NCBI GenBank assembly: GCA_938034705.1
Contig: CALHMG010000027.1
Span: 42,784-106,783, forward strand
DNA: 64,000 bases
Direction: 5' to 3'
From: an uncultured Gammaproteobacteria bacterium
GTDB lineage: Bacteria; Pseudomonadota; Gammaproteobacteria; Arenicellales; CALHMG01
The notes under the pieces were generated by a model that saw nothing but the letters and a program-made list of their open reading frames with translations, did no database searches and was not told where the DNA came from. A program made the position numbers and the translations under genes. Below are positions 1 through 10,193 of the stretch, one piece after another (positions within the stretch are counted from its first letter, which is position 1; the number at the start of each line of letters is the position of its first letter).

Positions 1-1113
1 GACGAGGCAGTCAAACTCATTTCACGCGCCTCGCGTCAGCGACCCCGCAGCGTCGATGAGTCAGAACAGCCGAATGCCACTGGCGCTGCATCGGGTACCG
101 AGATTATTGGCGAAGCACCCGCGATGCAGGATGTTTTCCGAGCTATTGGTCGTCTGTCCGGGTCGCATCTGAACGTGCTGCTGTCAGGTGAGTCAGGCAC
201 CGGCAAGGAACTTGTCGCGCGCTCGCTCTTTGAAAACAGCCCACGCGCGGACGGGCCCTTCGTGTCGATCAACATGGCGGCGATACCGTCAGAGCTGCTC
301 GAGTCGGAACTCTTTGGCCACGAGGCCGGTGCATTCGCCGGTGCTGACAAACAGCGCCAGGGGCGCTTTGAGCAGGCCAACGGCGGCACGCTGTTTCTCG
401 ATGAAATTGGCGACATGCCGGCCGACCTACAGACTCGACTGCTGCGTGTTCTTTCCGACGGACATTTTTATCGCATGGGTGGACACGAGCCGATCTCGAT
501 CGACGTACGCATCATTGCCGCGACCAACAAGGATCTTGAGGCGCTGGTACACGCATCGAGGTTTCGCGAGGATCTGTTCCACAGGCTCAACGTGATTCGC
601 ATTGCATTGCCGTCGTTGCGCGAGCGACGCGAAGACATCCCGTCTCTGGTCAATCGATTTCTCAGCCATTGCGCTTCCGAGCTCAACGTCGAACCCAAGG
701 CGGTTGACGATCAGGCGATGAAATTCCTTGCCGAACACGCCTGGCCGGGCAACGTGCGCCAGCTCGAGAATGTCTGTCGCTGGATCACCGTCATGGCGCC
801 TGCGCGTTCGGTCACGGTTCGCGACATGCCAGACGAGCTGAACGTGCGCGAAGTTGACGAACTTCCGGTATCGACGGACTGGACGCGGAGTCTGGGTGCC
901 GTCGTTGAAAGGCGTCTGCAGAACGGCGAAACCAGAATCCTCGACTCGCTCAGCCCCGAGTTCGAACGACTGATGATCGAGGTGGCCCTGCGCCACACCC
1001 GTGGCCACAAGCAGGAAGCGGCCCGTCGGCTTGGCTGGGGCCGCAACACCCTCACCCGAAAACTCAAGGAACTGGGCATCGACAGTAACGCTGCGGCGAC
1101 CTTACAGCGCTAA
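1..1113 (+). CDS. ntrC: NtrC-family sigma-54-dependent response regulator, 5' truncated by window edge
   Basis: Frame open from base 1; GESGTGKE Walker A, ESELFGHEAGAFAGAD loop, GGTLFLDEIGD Walker B, WPGNVRQLEN, C-terminal Fis-type HTH (QEAARRLGWGRNTLTRKLKELGI). Confidence 0.88.
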   Translation, partial: DEAVKLISRASRQRPRSVDESEQPNATGAASGTEIIGEAPAMQDVFRAIGRLSGSHLNVLLSGESGTGKELVARSLFENSPRADGPFVSINMAAIPSELLESELFGHEAGAFAGADKQRQGRFEQANGGTLFLDEIGDMPADLQTRLLRVLSDGHFYRMGGHEPISIDVRIIAATNKDLEALVHASRFREDLFHRLNVIRIALPSLRERREDIPSLVNRFLSHCASELNVEPKAVDDQAMKFLAEHAWPGNVRQLENVCRWITVMAPARSVTVRDMPDELNVREVDELPVSTDWTRSLGAVVERRLQNGETRILDSLSPEFERLMIEVALRHTRGHKQEAARRLGWGRNTLTRKLKELGIDSNAAATLQR

Positions 1114-1160
1114 AGCGCGGTAAAACGTGTCGTCTGTGCATAATTCCAGACGTTGATGAC

Positions 1161-1182
1161 GATATAAAGATATGTTTATATC
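1161..1182. promoter_or_regulatory. Perfect inverted repeat GATATAAA-GATATG-TTTATATC upstream of metK; candidate operator
   Basis: 8-bp arms with 6-bp spacer read directly; AT-rich palindrome in the metK upstream region. Confidence 0.5.
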
Positions 1183-1356
1183 CTGCTGGTGAAGCGGGGT
1201 GACACCTGTTCGCCAACGGTGCTGGTCCCGGGCCTGTTTGCTTTCGAGACTTGTTGATCCACTCGTTCATTTACTGACACGTTTTAAGCGGCATCGCTGA
1301 TGCGCGCATGGCTGCTTCGTACGCCATCGCGAGCGGTGCCGACAGGAGACTATCTA

Positions 1357-2544
1357 ATGTCGCGCAGTTATATCTTTACCTCGGAATCCGTATCTGAAGG
1401 CCACCCGGACAAAGTCGCGGACCAGGTTTCTGATTCTATTCTTGACGCCCTGCTTACCCAGGATCCCGCTTCTCGCGTCGCGTGCGAAACCATGGTCAAT
1501 ACGGGCATGGCCGTGATCTCGGGCGAGATTACGACCAACGCCGTGATCGACGCACCGGAAATCGTGCGCAACACGATCCGCGAGATTGGCTACACCAGTT
1601 CAGAGATGGGCTTTGACGCCGATTCGTGCGCGGTAATCGTGTCTCTGGACAAGCAGTCTGTCGACATCGCTCAGGGCGTTGACGAAGGCACCGGCCAGGT
1701 TGATCTCGACCAGGGTGCGGGTGACCAGGGTCTGATGTTCGGATTCGCGTGCACCGAGACCGATACGCTGATGCCGTTTCCGATCGACTATTCACATCGC
1801 CTCGTCAAGCAACAGGCCGAGGTTCGCAAGGCCGGCAAGCTGCCGTGGCTGCGACCCGACGCGAAGTCACAGGTCAGCGTGCGTTACGAAGACGGTAAAC
1901 CTGTCGCTGTCGATACGGTCGTCCTGTCAACACAGCATGCCGACGAAGAAGGCCTCACATGGGAACGCATTCAGGACGCCGTGATTGAGGAAATCATCAA
2001 GCCAATTATTCCTGGCGACATGATGAGTAACGACACCAAGTTTCTCGTGAACCCCACCGGTCGTTTTGTGATCGGCGGTCCCGTTGGTGACTGTGGCCTG
2101 ACCGGCCGCAAGATTATTGTTGATACCTACGGCGGCTATGCACGCCACGGCGGCGGCGCGTTCTCGGGTAAAGACCCCTCAAAGGTTGACCGCTCGGCCG
2201 CGTATGCCGGTCGCTATGTCGCGAAGAACATTGTTGCGGCGGGACTTGCTGACAAATGCGAAGTACAGGTCGCGTACGCGATCGGTGTAGCAAAGCCGGT
2301 CTCGGTCCTGGTCGAGACCTTCGGCACCGGCGTTGTCGCCGACGAACGAATCGAAGCTCTGGTGGACGATCACTTTGACCTTCGGCCCAAAGCCATCATT
2401 GCGCAGCTCGACCTGCTGCGACCGATCTATCGCAATTCGGCGGCCTACGGTCACTTTGGCCGCACCGAACCCGAGTTCACCTGGGAAATAGCCGACAAGG
2501 CGGTCGCGCTTCGTGAGGCGGCTGGCCTGTCAATGGCGAGCTGA
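1357..2544 (+). CDS. metK: S-adenosylmethionine synthetase
   Basis: [59 protein letters not shown]-like AGGAG upstream of ATG 1357 (ORF track starts at 1300). Confidence 0.97.
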   Translation: MSRSYIFTSESVSEGHPDKVADQVSDSILDALLTQDPASRVACETMVNTGMAVISGEITTNAVIDAPEIVRNTIREIGYTSSEMGFDADSCAVIVSLDKQSVDIAQGVDEGTGQVDLDQGAGDQGLMFGFACTETDTLMPFPIDYSHRLVKQQAEVRKAGKLPWLRPDAKSQVSVRYEDGKPVAVDTVVLSTQHADEEGLTWERIQDAVIEEIIKPIIPGDMMSNDTKFLVNPTGRFVIGGPVGDCGLTGRKIIVDTYGGYARHGGGAFSGKDPSKVDRSAAYAGRYVAKNIVAAGLADKCEVQVAYAIGVAKPVSVLVETFGTGVVADERIEALVDDHFDLRPKAIIAQLDLLRPIYRNSAAYGHFGRTEPEFTWEIADKAVALREAAGLSMAS

Positions 2545-2555
2545 TTGATCCGACT

Positions 2556-2600
2556 CCCGTCAGCGTTCGTAAGCGCTGACGGGAACGCACATTTTTTATT
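2556..2600 (+). terminator. Hairpin CCCGTCAGCG-ttcgtaag-CGCTGACGGG followed by T-rich tract between metK and ahcY
   Basis: 10-bp perfect stem at 2556-2565/2574-2583, then ATTTTTTATTTT. Confidence 0.6.
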
Positions 2601-2636
2601 TTCACGTCTTTGTTCTTCTTAAGGAAATCCCCCGAC

Positions 2637-4055
2637 ATGGCAACTCAAACCGCTCAACGCATCGACAACGACTATCTCGTCGCCGACATGAGTCTGGCAG
2701 ATTTTGGTCGACGCGAGATTCGTATCGCCGAAACCGAAATGCCCGGACTGATGGCGACACGCAAGGAATATCAGGCATCCAAGCCGCTCGCAGGGACCCG
2801 CATTGCTGGATGCCTGCACATGACGATTCAGACCGCTGTGCTGATCGAAACGCTGGTCGATCTTGGCGCCGATGTGCGCTGGGCGTCCTGCAACATCTTC
2901 TCGACTCAGGATCACGCTGCTGCGGCGATCGCAGCTGCCGGTGTACCGGTTTTCGCCAAAAAGGGTGAGACCCTCGACGAGTACTGGGAATACGTTCACC
3001 GCATCATGGAGTGGCAGGACGGTGGCACACCGAACATGATTCTCGACGACGGTGGTGACGCAACGCTGCTTTCAATTCTTGGTTCCAAGGCCGAGAAAGA
3101 CCCTTCTGTTCTCGACAACCCGGGCAGTGAAGAAGAGATTGCGCTCTACAAGTCAATCAAAGAGCGTCTCAAGACCAAGCCAGGCTGGTACTCAACGATC
3201 AAGGACAGCATCCGTGGCGTAACCGAAGAAACCACGACCGGTGTTCTTCGACTGCGTCAAATGGCCGACGATGGCGATCTGCCGTTTCCCGCTATCAACG
3301 TCAACGACTCGGTAACGAAGTCCAAGTTCGACAACCTGTACGGCTGTCGCGAGTCTCTGGTTGACGGCATCAAGCGCGCCACCGATGTCATGGTTGCCGG
3401 CAAGATTGCTGTTGTCTGCGGTTACGGTGACGTTGGCAAGGGTTCAGCGCAATCACTGCGCGGCCTTGGCGCTACAGTCTGGGTGACCGAGGTTGACCCA
3501 ATCTGCGCACTGCAGGCAGCGATGGAAGGCTACCGTGTCGTCACGATGGATGACGTTGCGAGCGAAGTTGATATCGTTGTCACGGCAACGGGCAACTATC
3601 AGGTCATCACGCATGAGCACCTGAAGCAGATGAAAGATCAGACGATCGTCTGCAACATCGGTCACTTCGACAACGAAATCGATGTCGCGAGCCTCGAGCA
3701 GTATGAGTGGGAAGAGATCAAGCCTCAGGTTGATCACATCATTTTTCCGGACGGCAAGCGCATTATTCTGCTTGCTCAGGGTCGACTGGTTAACCTGGGC
3801 TGCGGCACGGGTCACCCGAGTTTCGTGATGTCGAACTCGTTTACCAACCAGGTGCTGGCCCAGATTGAGCTCTGGCAGAATGGCAAAAACTACGACAACG
3901 ATGTCTACGTCCTGCCAAAAGCACTCGACGAAAAAGTAGCCCGACTGCACCTCGACAAGATCGGCGCCAAGCTGACAACCCTGTCAGATCAGCAGGCGAG
4001 CTACATTGGCGTGACGCCTGAAGGCCCTTACAAGCCCGAGGCCTATCGCTACTAG
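2637..4055 (+). CDS. ahcY: Adenosylhomocysteinase (SAH hydrolase)
   Basis: [49 protein letters not shown]-terminal [20 protein letters not shown] upstream. Confidence 0.97.
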   Translation: MATQTAQRIDNDYLVADMSLADFGRREIRIAETEMPGLMATRKEYQASKPLAGTRIAGCLHMTIQTAVLIETLVDLGADVRWASCNIFSTQDHAAAAIAAAGVPVFAKKGETLDEYWEYVHRIMEWQDGGTPNMILDDGGDATLLSILGSKAEKDPSVLDNPGSEEEIALYKSIKERLKTKPGWYSTIKDSIRGVTEETTTGVLRLRQMADDGDLPFPAINVNDSVTKSKFDNLYGCRESLVDGIKRATDVMVAGKIAVVCGYGDVGKGSAQSLRGLGATVWVTEVDPICALQAAMEGYRVVTMDDVASEVDIVVTATGNYQVITHEHLKQMKDQTIVCNIGHFDNEIDVASLEQYEWEEIKPQVDHIIFPDGKRIILLAQGRLVNLGCGTGHPSFVMSNSFTNQVLAQIELWQNGKNYDNDVYVLPKALDEKVARLHLDKIGAKLTTLSDQQASYIGVTPEGPYKPEAYRY

Positions 4056-4114
4056 GTCGCCAGCGCGATCGCGCTTTTTTCATCGGGTCGATCCGGTGAA
4101 AAGCAGCGTCAGAG

Positions 4115-4147
4115 AAAAGGCGCGGTCATAACGACCGCGCCTTTTTT
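4115..4147. terminator. Intrinsic terminator after ahcY, likely bidirectional
   Basis: AAAAGGCGCGGTC-ataac-GACCGCGCCTTTTTT; 9-bp perfect stem with A and T tracts. Confidence 0.9.
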
Positions 4148-4246
4148 AGTGCCTTGCTGTTGCCTGTGGTGCACAGGCGTATCGACTTGATTCTTCGTAT
4201 TTGAACGAAAGCCTGCGGAAAATGGGTAATCGAGTCCGCAGCTTCG

Positions 4247-4453
4247 CTACGCGACCGAGTCGGAGCGCAGCTGGCTTTCGAGTTCGGTGATGGAGTCTTT
4301 GAGTTGCAGCTTGCGCTTTTTCAGGCGTTTGACCTGTAGATCGTCGCTGAGATTGTCGCGCGTCATGCGCTGGAGCATGTCGTCGAGGTCGCGGTGTTCG
4401 GTATTCAGTGAATCGAGGCGGGCATGTAGTTTTTGGCTACTCGGCTCAGACAT
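4247..4453 (-). CDS. YdcH/DUF465-family small coiled-coil protein
   Basis: LHARLDSLNTEHRDLDDMLQ...LKKRKLQLKDSITELESQL. Confidence 0.8.
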   Translation of the reverse strand: MSEPSSQKLHARLDSLNTEHRDLDDMLQRMTRDNLSDDLQVKRLKKRKLQLKDSITELESQLRSDSVA

Positions 4454-4708
4454 AAGCGATTACTCCTGTAGTTCCGGTGGGGGACGGTACAGTCGTCTGC
4501 CTGTCACAGGACCGGCAGTCGGTCTGTACACACTGCTCAGTGTAGATGACGGGGTCTGCGATCGCTTGTCTATCCGTCGCCCCAGCATGGCAAACTCATG
4601 GTTCCCGAGGGATGGAAATCCCTTAAAGTGCCCGCATTTACCCATCAAAGAGGTGGAATATGAGACAGTTTCCGCCCCATCTGTCGTAGCCCTGAGGACG
4701 TTAATAAC

Positions 4709-4903
4709 ATGGAAGATTTACCCACCTGGGAACTCATCGCCGGCGGCCTGCTGATGGTTGCACTCGTGTTCTTTTCGCGTGGCGGCGTCAAGAAGATGCT
4801 CAAAGACAGCGAGGACGCACCGAAGGACTGGATGGGCTTCCTGTTACCCATGGCTTTTGTTGTCATTTTCGTTGTGTTGGTTATCGCGATGTTACGCGGC
4901 TAA
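4709..4903 (+). CDS. Small membrane protein of unknown function
   Basis: 64-aa ORF with two hydrophobic segments, located between annotated genes. Confidence 0.55.
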   Translation: MEDLPTWELIAGGLLMVALVFFSRGGVKKMLKDSEDAPKDWMGFLLPMAFVVIFVVLVIAMLRG

Positions 4904-4923
4904 AACCAGGATCCCCTGACCCG

Positions 4924-5637
4924 ATGTCGAACAAGATTCTTACGCTTCGCCACATGCCCGGTGAGCGCGATGACCGTGTCAGTCGCTGGTTGAAAGATCA
5001 GGGCTACGAAATAACCCCGAGCAATCCGGCGCACGGCGTACCGATGCCGGAGGACGACTCGGACTTCGCCGCGATGGTGATTTATGGCGGGGTACAAAGC
5101 GTCAACGACACGTCGCTGGATTATCTGAACCTCGAAAGAAAAGTGATCGATCGCTGGCTTCAGGATGATCGGCCCGTACTTGGACTGTGTCTTGGCGGGC
5201 AGCTGATCGCCCAGGTCCTGGGCGCGACCGTTGCGAATCACGCCGACGGCCTTCACGAGGTTGGCTACGTGCCGATTGAGTCGCTGGACAGGGATTTCAT
5301 GTCGGAGTCGATGTATCAGTATCAGTGGCACAACGAAGGCTTCCAGATACCTGAAGGTGCCGTGAAGCTTGCACGTGGTGCAAACTATGACAATCAGGCC
5401 TATCGCTACGGCAGCAACACCTACGGCTTTCAGTTCCATCCTGAAGTGACCGCTGACCTGGTACGCGTCTGGAACTCCGAAGTGGATCCGGTAAAGCTCG
5501 ATGTGCCCGGCGCGGACCCGCAGGAAAAACAGTTCGCCGACGCGGACTATTATGACCCCGCGGTGGACAACTGGACGCGTGGTTTTCTGAAAACCTGGAC
5601 AAGCCGGTTCGCGTCGAACCTGAACTCAACTCAATAA
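4924..5637 (+). CDS. Class I glutamine amidotransferase-like protein
   Basis: GLCLGGQLIAQVLGA nucleophile elbow; YGFQFHPEVT His motif. Confidence 0.9.
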   Translation: MSNKILTLRHMPGERDDRVSRWLKDQGYEITPSNPAHGVPMPEDDSDFAAMVIYGGVQSVNDTSLDYLNLERKVIDRWLQDDRPVLGLCLGGQLIAQVLGATVANHADGLHEVGYVPIESLDRDFMSESMYQYQWHNEGFQIPEGAVKLARGANYDNQAYRYGSNTYGFQFHPEVTADLVRVWNSEVDPVKLDVPGADPQEKQFADADYYDPAVDNWTRGFLKTWTSRFASNLNSTQ

Positions 5638-5652
5638 CAAGCCTGTATTTCT

Positions 5653-8283
5653 ATGGATCGATCTCAAGCGACACCTGTTACTCACCGTCTGGCCGACTAC
5701 ACGCCGCCCGCGGTGATGATCGACGCGCTGGACCTGCGATTTGATCTGGACGCCTCTGACACCTGTGTTGTAGCGACCATGGATATTCGGCGGCGAGACG
5801 CAAAGGCGACCGGACCGATAACGCTGCAGGGCGATGAGCTTGAGCTTGCTTCGGTGAGTGTCGACGGTCAGCTGCTTGAGAGCACACGTTACAGCGTCGA
5901 CGGCAATGATCTTGTCATCAAGGGTCTGCCGCCCCGGTGTCGGCTTCAGATAGAGACCCGAATCAAGCCGGATCAGAACACCTCGCTGATGGGTCTGTAT
6001 GCGTCATCCGGAAATCTCTGCACCCAGTGCGAAGCAGAAGGGTTCAGACGAATGACGTTTTACCCTGATCGCCCCGATGTATTGACGATATTCACGTGCA
6101 CCCTCGTGGGTTCCCGGCGCGACTATCCGGTGCTTTTATCCAACGGCAATCTTGTGGACAGCGGCAAGATTGGCGACGACAGACATTACGCGACCTGGCA
6201 CGACCCCTGGCCAAAGCCGAGCTATCTGTTTGCGCTTGTGGCGGGCAAGCTTGAATTTGTAGAAGACACGTTCACCACCGTCGGTGGCCGCGTGGTCACG
6301 CTGCGCGTATACGTTCAGGCGCACAACATCGATAAATGCGATCACGCCATGGCCTCGCTGATCAAATCGATGAAATGGGATGAAGACGTTTATGGCTGCG
6401 AATACGATCTCGACATCTATAACATCGTCGCCGTTGACGATTTCAATATGGGCGCGATGGAGAACAAGAGTCTCAACGTGTTCAATTCAAAATACGTCCT
6501 CGCCAGCCCACAGACGGCAACCGACACCGACTATCAGCAAATAGAAGGTGTGATCGGTCACGAGTACTTTCACAACTGGTCTGGCAACAGGGTGACCTGT
6601 CGTGACTGGTTTCAGCTGAGCCTGAAGGAAGGCTTCACAGTTTTCAGAGATCAGGAATTCTCGGCAGATACGTTCTCCCGTGGTGTAAAGCGCATAGAAG
6701 ATGTCAACGTGCTGCGCACCCACCAGTTCAGGGAAGACGCCGGCCCCATGGCGCATCCCGTGCGTCCCGACTCGTACGTTGAAATCAACAATTTCTATAC
6801 GTCCACCGTCTACAACAAGGGGGCCGAGGTGGTGCGAATGCTGCATTCGCTGCTTGGGCACGATCGCTTTATTCAGGGGACAACGCTTTACTTCCAGCGC
6901 CATGATGGCGCGGCCGTGACCATTGAGGAATTCATCAGCGCACTGGAGGACGCCAACGACGTCAAGTTCGACCAGTTCCGGCGCTGGTACTCCCAGGCCG
7001 GCACGCCTCGGCTGCAGGTTTCTCGGACCTACGACACGGATACCCGCGTGCTTAAGCTGACGGTAGAACAGAGCTGTCCGGACACCCCGGGCCAGACGGG
7101 CAAGCAGGCCTTTCACATGCCGCTTCGCGTTGCGATGCTGGGTAAGAAAGGCAAACGGCAGCCTCTTGATGCGCACGGCAACGATGAGGTTGTTCTGGAG
7201 GTCAAAAAGAACACCCAGACATTCGAGTTCAGGGACATGGAAAAGGGAACGGTGCCATCGCTGTTGCGTGGCTTCTCCGCACCCGTCGTGCTGGAAACGG
7301 ACCTTGGCGACCGTGAACTGAATTTCCTGATGAGCTTCGATGACGATCCGTTTAATCGCTGGGAAGCGGGACAGAAACTCGCGACACGGGTGTTTACCAG
7401 GATGGCGAAGGCGGTGAAGGCCAATCGCACACCGGAGGTGCCCAAGTCCTATGTCGAGGCCTGGACCAGTGTGCTTGAAGCGGAAATGGATGATCTGAAC
7501 TTCAAGGCCGAGGCGCTGCGACTGCCGTCGGAGATTGTGCTCGCAGAATCAATGTCAACGGTCGATCCCGGTGTCATCCATATCGCGCGCAACCACCTTG
7601 TCAGAACACTGGCTCAGGAGGCCAGCGACAGACTTGCGGATCTCTACGATCAGCTCGCAACCACAGAGCCGTTTCATCCCGACGCAGCCAGCGCGGGTCG
7701 ACGTGCGCTGGCAAACACCTGTCTGTCACTGCTCGCCGCCACAGACGCGACGACGGCGGAGGCGCTTTGTCTGGAACAGATCAAGACCGCCAACAACATG
7801 ACCGATGAACTCAATGCGCTCACCTGTGTAGCGCACTCAAACTGGTCTTCAAAGGACCGGACCGTTGAGGCGTTTTACAAGCGCTGGAAAAACGAACCCC
7901 TGGTCATGGACAAGTGGCTGCGGGTACAGGCGACTTCACCTGCACCAGATACCGTTGAGCGTGTTATCGCCCTGACTTCCCATGCGGCCTACAGCGAACG
8001 CAACCCCAACAAGGTGTACTCGTTGATCGGTGGATTTACGATCGGGAACCCGGCCCGCTTTCACGCCGAGGACGGCAGCGGCTATCGGTTCGCGGGTGAC
8101 TATATCCGCAAGCTCGATTCGTTTAACCCGCAGGTCGCTGCAAGAATGATGTCGGCCTTTACGCCCTGGCGACGTTACGACAAGGATCGTCAGGCGCTGA
8201 TGCGGGCGGAGATCGAAAAGATCGTGGCCAAGCCAGAGCTGTCCAAAGATGTTTTCGAGATTGCCAGCAAGAGTCTGAAATAA
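5653..8283 (+). CDS. pepN: Aminopeptidase N (M1 family)
   Basis: GAMENKSLNVFNSKYVLA, VIGHEYFHNWSGNRVTCRDWFQLSLKEG (HEXXH-18-E), PepN-type architecture. Confidence 0.97.
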   Translation: MDRSQATPVTHRLADYTPPAVMIDALDLRFDLDASDTCVVATMDIRRRDAKATGPITLQGDELELASVSVDGQLLESTRYSVDGNDLVIKGLPPRCRLQIETRIKPDQNTSLMGLYASSGNLCTQCEAEGFRRMTFYPDRPDVLTIFTCTLVGSRRDYPVLLSNGNLVDSGKIGDDRHYATWHDPWPKPSYLFALVAGKLEFVEDTFTTVGGRVVTLRVYVQAHNIDKCDHAMASLIKSMKWDEDVYGCEYDLDIYNIVAVDDFNMGAMENKSLNVFNSKYVLASPQTATDTDYQQIEGVIGHEYFHNWSGNRVTCRDWFQLSLKEGFTVFRDQEFSADTFSRGVKRIEDVNVLRTHQFREDAGPMAHPVRPDSYVEINNFYTSTVYNKGAEVVRMLHSLLGHDRFIQGTTLYFQRHDGAAVTIEEFISALEDANDVKFDQFRRWYSQAGTPRLQVSRTYDTDTRVLKLTVEQSCPDTPGQTGKQAFHMPLRVAMLGKKGKRQPLDAHGNDEVVLEVKKNTQTFEFRDMEKGTVPSLLRGFSAPVVLETDLGDRELNFLMSFDDDPFNRWEAGQKLATRVFTRMAKAVKANRTPEVPKSYVEAWTSVLEAEMDDLNFKAEALRLPSEIVLAESMSTVDPGVIHIARNHLVRTLAQEASDRLADLYDQLATTEPFHPDAASAGRRALANTCLSLLAATDATTAEALCLEQIKTANNMTDELNALTCVAHSNWSSKDRTVEAFYKRWKNEPLVMDKWLRVQATSPAPDTVERVIALTSHAAYSERNPNKVYSLIGGFTIGNPARFHAEDGSGYRFAGDYIRKLDSFNPQVAARMMSAFTPWRRYDKDRQALMRAEIEKIVAKPELSKDVFEIASKSLK

Positions 8284-9012
8284 ATGGTACGCGTCATTCT
8301 TGCTCTGCTGGCCGTAGCCGGGCTGATGGTCTTTTTCTCCAAGCTTGGCCGTCTTTCCGGCGCCGAGCGTTCTGCGTATCTCAAACGAGCGGCGGTGTAT
8401 GGCGCGGTCGCGCTGGTTTTGCTGATGGTGGTGACCGGTCGCGCACCCGCCCTGTTTGCGCTGGCTGCGGCAGCGATTCCGTGGATGCAGCGGGCGATGC
8501 TGCTGCGGGGTCTCGCCGGGCGTCTGAATTCCATGGGCATTCGCATCCCCGGACTCGATCGGGTTGGCGATATGTTCGCGGGCGGTGCTGTCAAAACAGA
8601 GTCGATCGAATTCTCCCGCGACCACGGTAGCGGTCGCCTGACCGGTCGCGTCCTTAAAGGTCGCTTCGCGGGCAGTCAGCTCGATACGATGAATCTGAAC
8701 AATCTGCTGGCGCTGCGAGAAGAAGTCGCCGCTACGGATCCCGCTGCTGAAGTCGAGCTGGTGAAATATCTCGACGCGACCTTTGAGGACTGGCGTGAAA
8801 GCAGCAAGGGCGTTGCGGCGAACAACGCGCCCATGACCTACAGCGAGGCACTTGAAGTGCTGGGGCTACAGCCCGGGGTATCGAGAGAAGAAATTGTTGA
8901 GGCCCATCGCAAACTGATCGCCAAGGTGCACCCCGATCGCGGTGGCGTTGACTGGATGGCGACAAAATTGAATCAGGCGCGAGACGTTTTGCTCGGACCA
9001 GACGGCCGCTAG
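8284..9012 (+). CDS. Membrane-anchored DnaJ-domain protein
   Basis: N-terminal hydrophobic segments; C-terminal J-domain with KVHPDRGG (HPD); starts directly after the pepN stop. Confidence 0.85.
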   Translation: MVRVILALLAVAGLMVFFSKLGRLSGAERSAYLKRAAVYGAVALVLLMVVTGRAPALFALAAAAIPWMQRAMLLRGLAGRLNSMGIRIPGLDRVGDMFAGGAVKTESIEFSRDHGSGRLTGRVLKGRFAGSQLDTMNLNNLLALREEVAATDPAAEVELVKYLDATFEDWRESSKGVAANNAPMTYSEALEVLGLQPGVSREEIVEAHRKLIAKVHPDRGGVDWMATKLNQARDVLLGPDGR

Positions 9013-9030
9013 CCCGGGGACCGACGACGC

Positions 9031-9207
9031 GTGGGCCGGACCGTCAAAAAAGCAGATCTGCCTCACAAGACCTGCCCGGTCTGCGGTCGGGCATTCAGCT
9101 GGCGCAAGAAGTGGCGGCTTGTCTGGGACCGGGTGGTCTATTGCAGCGAACGCTGTCGCCGGACAAAGGGGTTCAAGTCACCGGAGCAATCAACCGGGAC
9201 CGAGTGA
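9031..9207 (+). CDS. DUF2256-like small Zn-ribbon protein (58 codons, GTG start; not in ORF track)
   Basis: Manual translation: MGRTVKKADLPHKTCPVCGRAFSWRKKWRLVWDRVVYCSERCRRTKGFKSPEQSTGTE. Confidence 0.75.
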   Translation: MGRTVKKADLPHKTCPVCGRAFSWRKKWRLVWDRVVYCSERCRRTKGFKSPEQSTGTE

Positions 9208-9253
9208 CGACAAGTGCGATCTGAACAAACCGCGTTACCGGGCGAGAACCCGC

Positions 9254-9781
9254 TCAGTGATCGTGGGACTCACCGTTCAGGGAAATTTTGCAGCCCGGAC
9301 ATTCACCAATGCGGTGAATCGTGACGGCACTGTGGTAAAGACCCGGCGCAATTTTTACGTCACAGGCAGGACAGCGCCAGAAGTTACGTTCAAACATGAA
9401 CCACCAGGCGAAGAACGACAGAAAGAACCACCGACCGGCGGGATGCACATTCGCGAGGTAGTAGCTTGCGATGAGAACACTTGCGAGAACAAACACCGTC
9501 GCGATAACCCAGCCACGATGTTTTTCGGCAGTTGCCTGGAGTCGATGAGCTACCTCGGCATCCAGCGTCTGCTGGTTGGACGAAGATTTGCGGTTTTTCT
9601 TCGCCTTACGAGGGCGTGCAACGTCGCGCAGTGATTCCCACAGGAACTGTTCGGAACGCAGTTTCGACTGTGTGGACTGGGCCCAGACAAAATCTTCCGC
9701 TGCGTTTCTTGTTGCAAAGCGACGACCGAATACCATGTAGCCGTCGACAGTTTTTTCGATCTGGATTGCTTGATCGGACAT
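9254..9781 (-). CDS. Predicted membrane protein with C-terminal CPACD...CPGC zinc-ribbon-like cysteines
   Basis: Two hydrophobic segments; two CxxC pairs; preferred ATG at 9781 (MSDQAIQIEKTVDGY). Confidence 0.6.
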   Translation of the reverse strand: MSDQAIQIEKTVDGYMVFGRRFATRNAAEDFVWAQSTQSKLRSEQFLWESLRDVARPRKAKKNRKSSSNQQTLDAEVAHRLQATAEKHRGWVIATVFVLASVLIASYYLANVHPAGRWFFLSFFAWWFMFERNFWRCPACDVKIAPGLYHSAVTIHRIGECPGCKISLNGESHDH

Positions 9782-10193
9782 TTTCAGACACCTTCTTGAC
9801 AGATGAATGTGGCGTCGTTCGTTCACCCCCGTGACGAAACTGTCCCACATCGTTCAAGACTTCCCACCGTTGACCGGTGCTCAGTCACCCCATGAACTGC
9901 ATTTCAACAGTCTCAACGCCGCATCGCCGTAACACGCATCACACAAAAAGCGGTACTCGCAAGTGATGGGTTACAGAGAATTTTCCAGACACGTTACAGA
10001 CTTAAACGCGCGAATTTTCGAATAGTTTGGGCGTTACCCGGGTGCGGCTGTGGAAAAGGCTCAATAAACTTTATCCGTACCTCCAGTGTAGTTGCGCCAA
10101 AGCAACCATACCCCCGGGATCAATTCCTTGAACAATCATGACCGAACGGTAATTGAGTGAGATAATCACAGCAGGACAAATGCCCGATAAACG

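Noticed and set aside
1114-1356. SAM or SAH riboswitch before metK
   Set aside because: No consensus core or convincing multistem arrangement could be recognised by eye. A covariance-model search would settle it.
10155-10175. CRP-like site AGTGA-GATAA-TCACA upstream of the DUF3291-GNAT gene
   Set aside because: The spacer is 5 rather than 6 bp and the half-sites are imperfect; likely chance.
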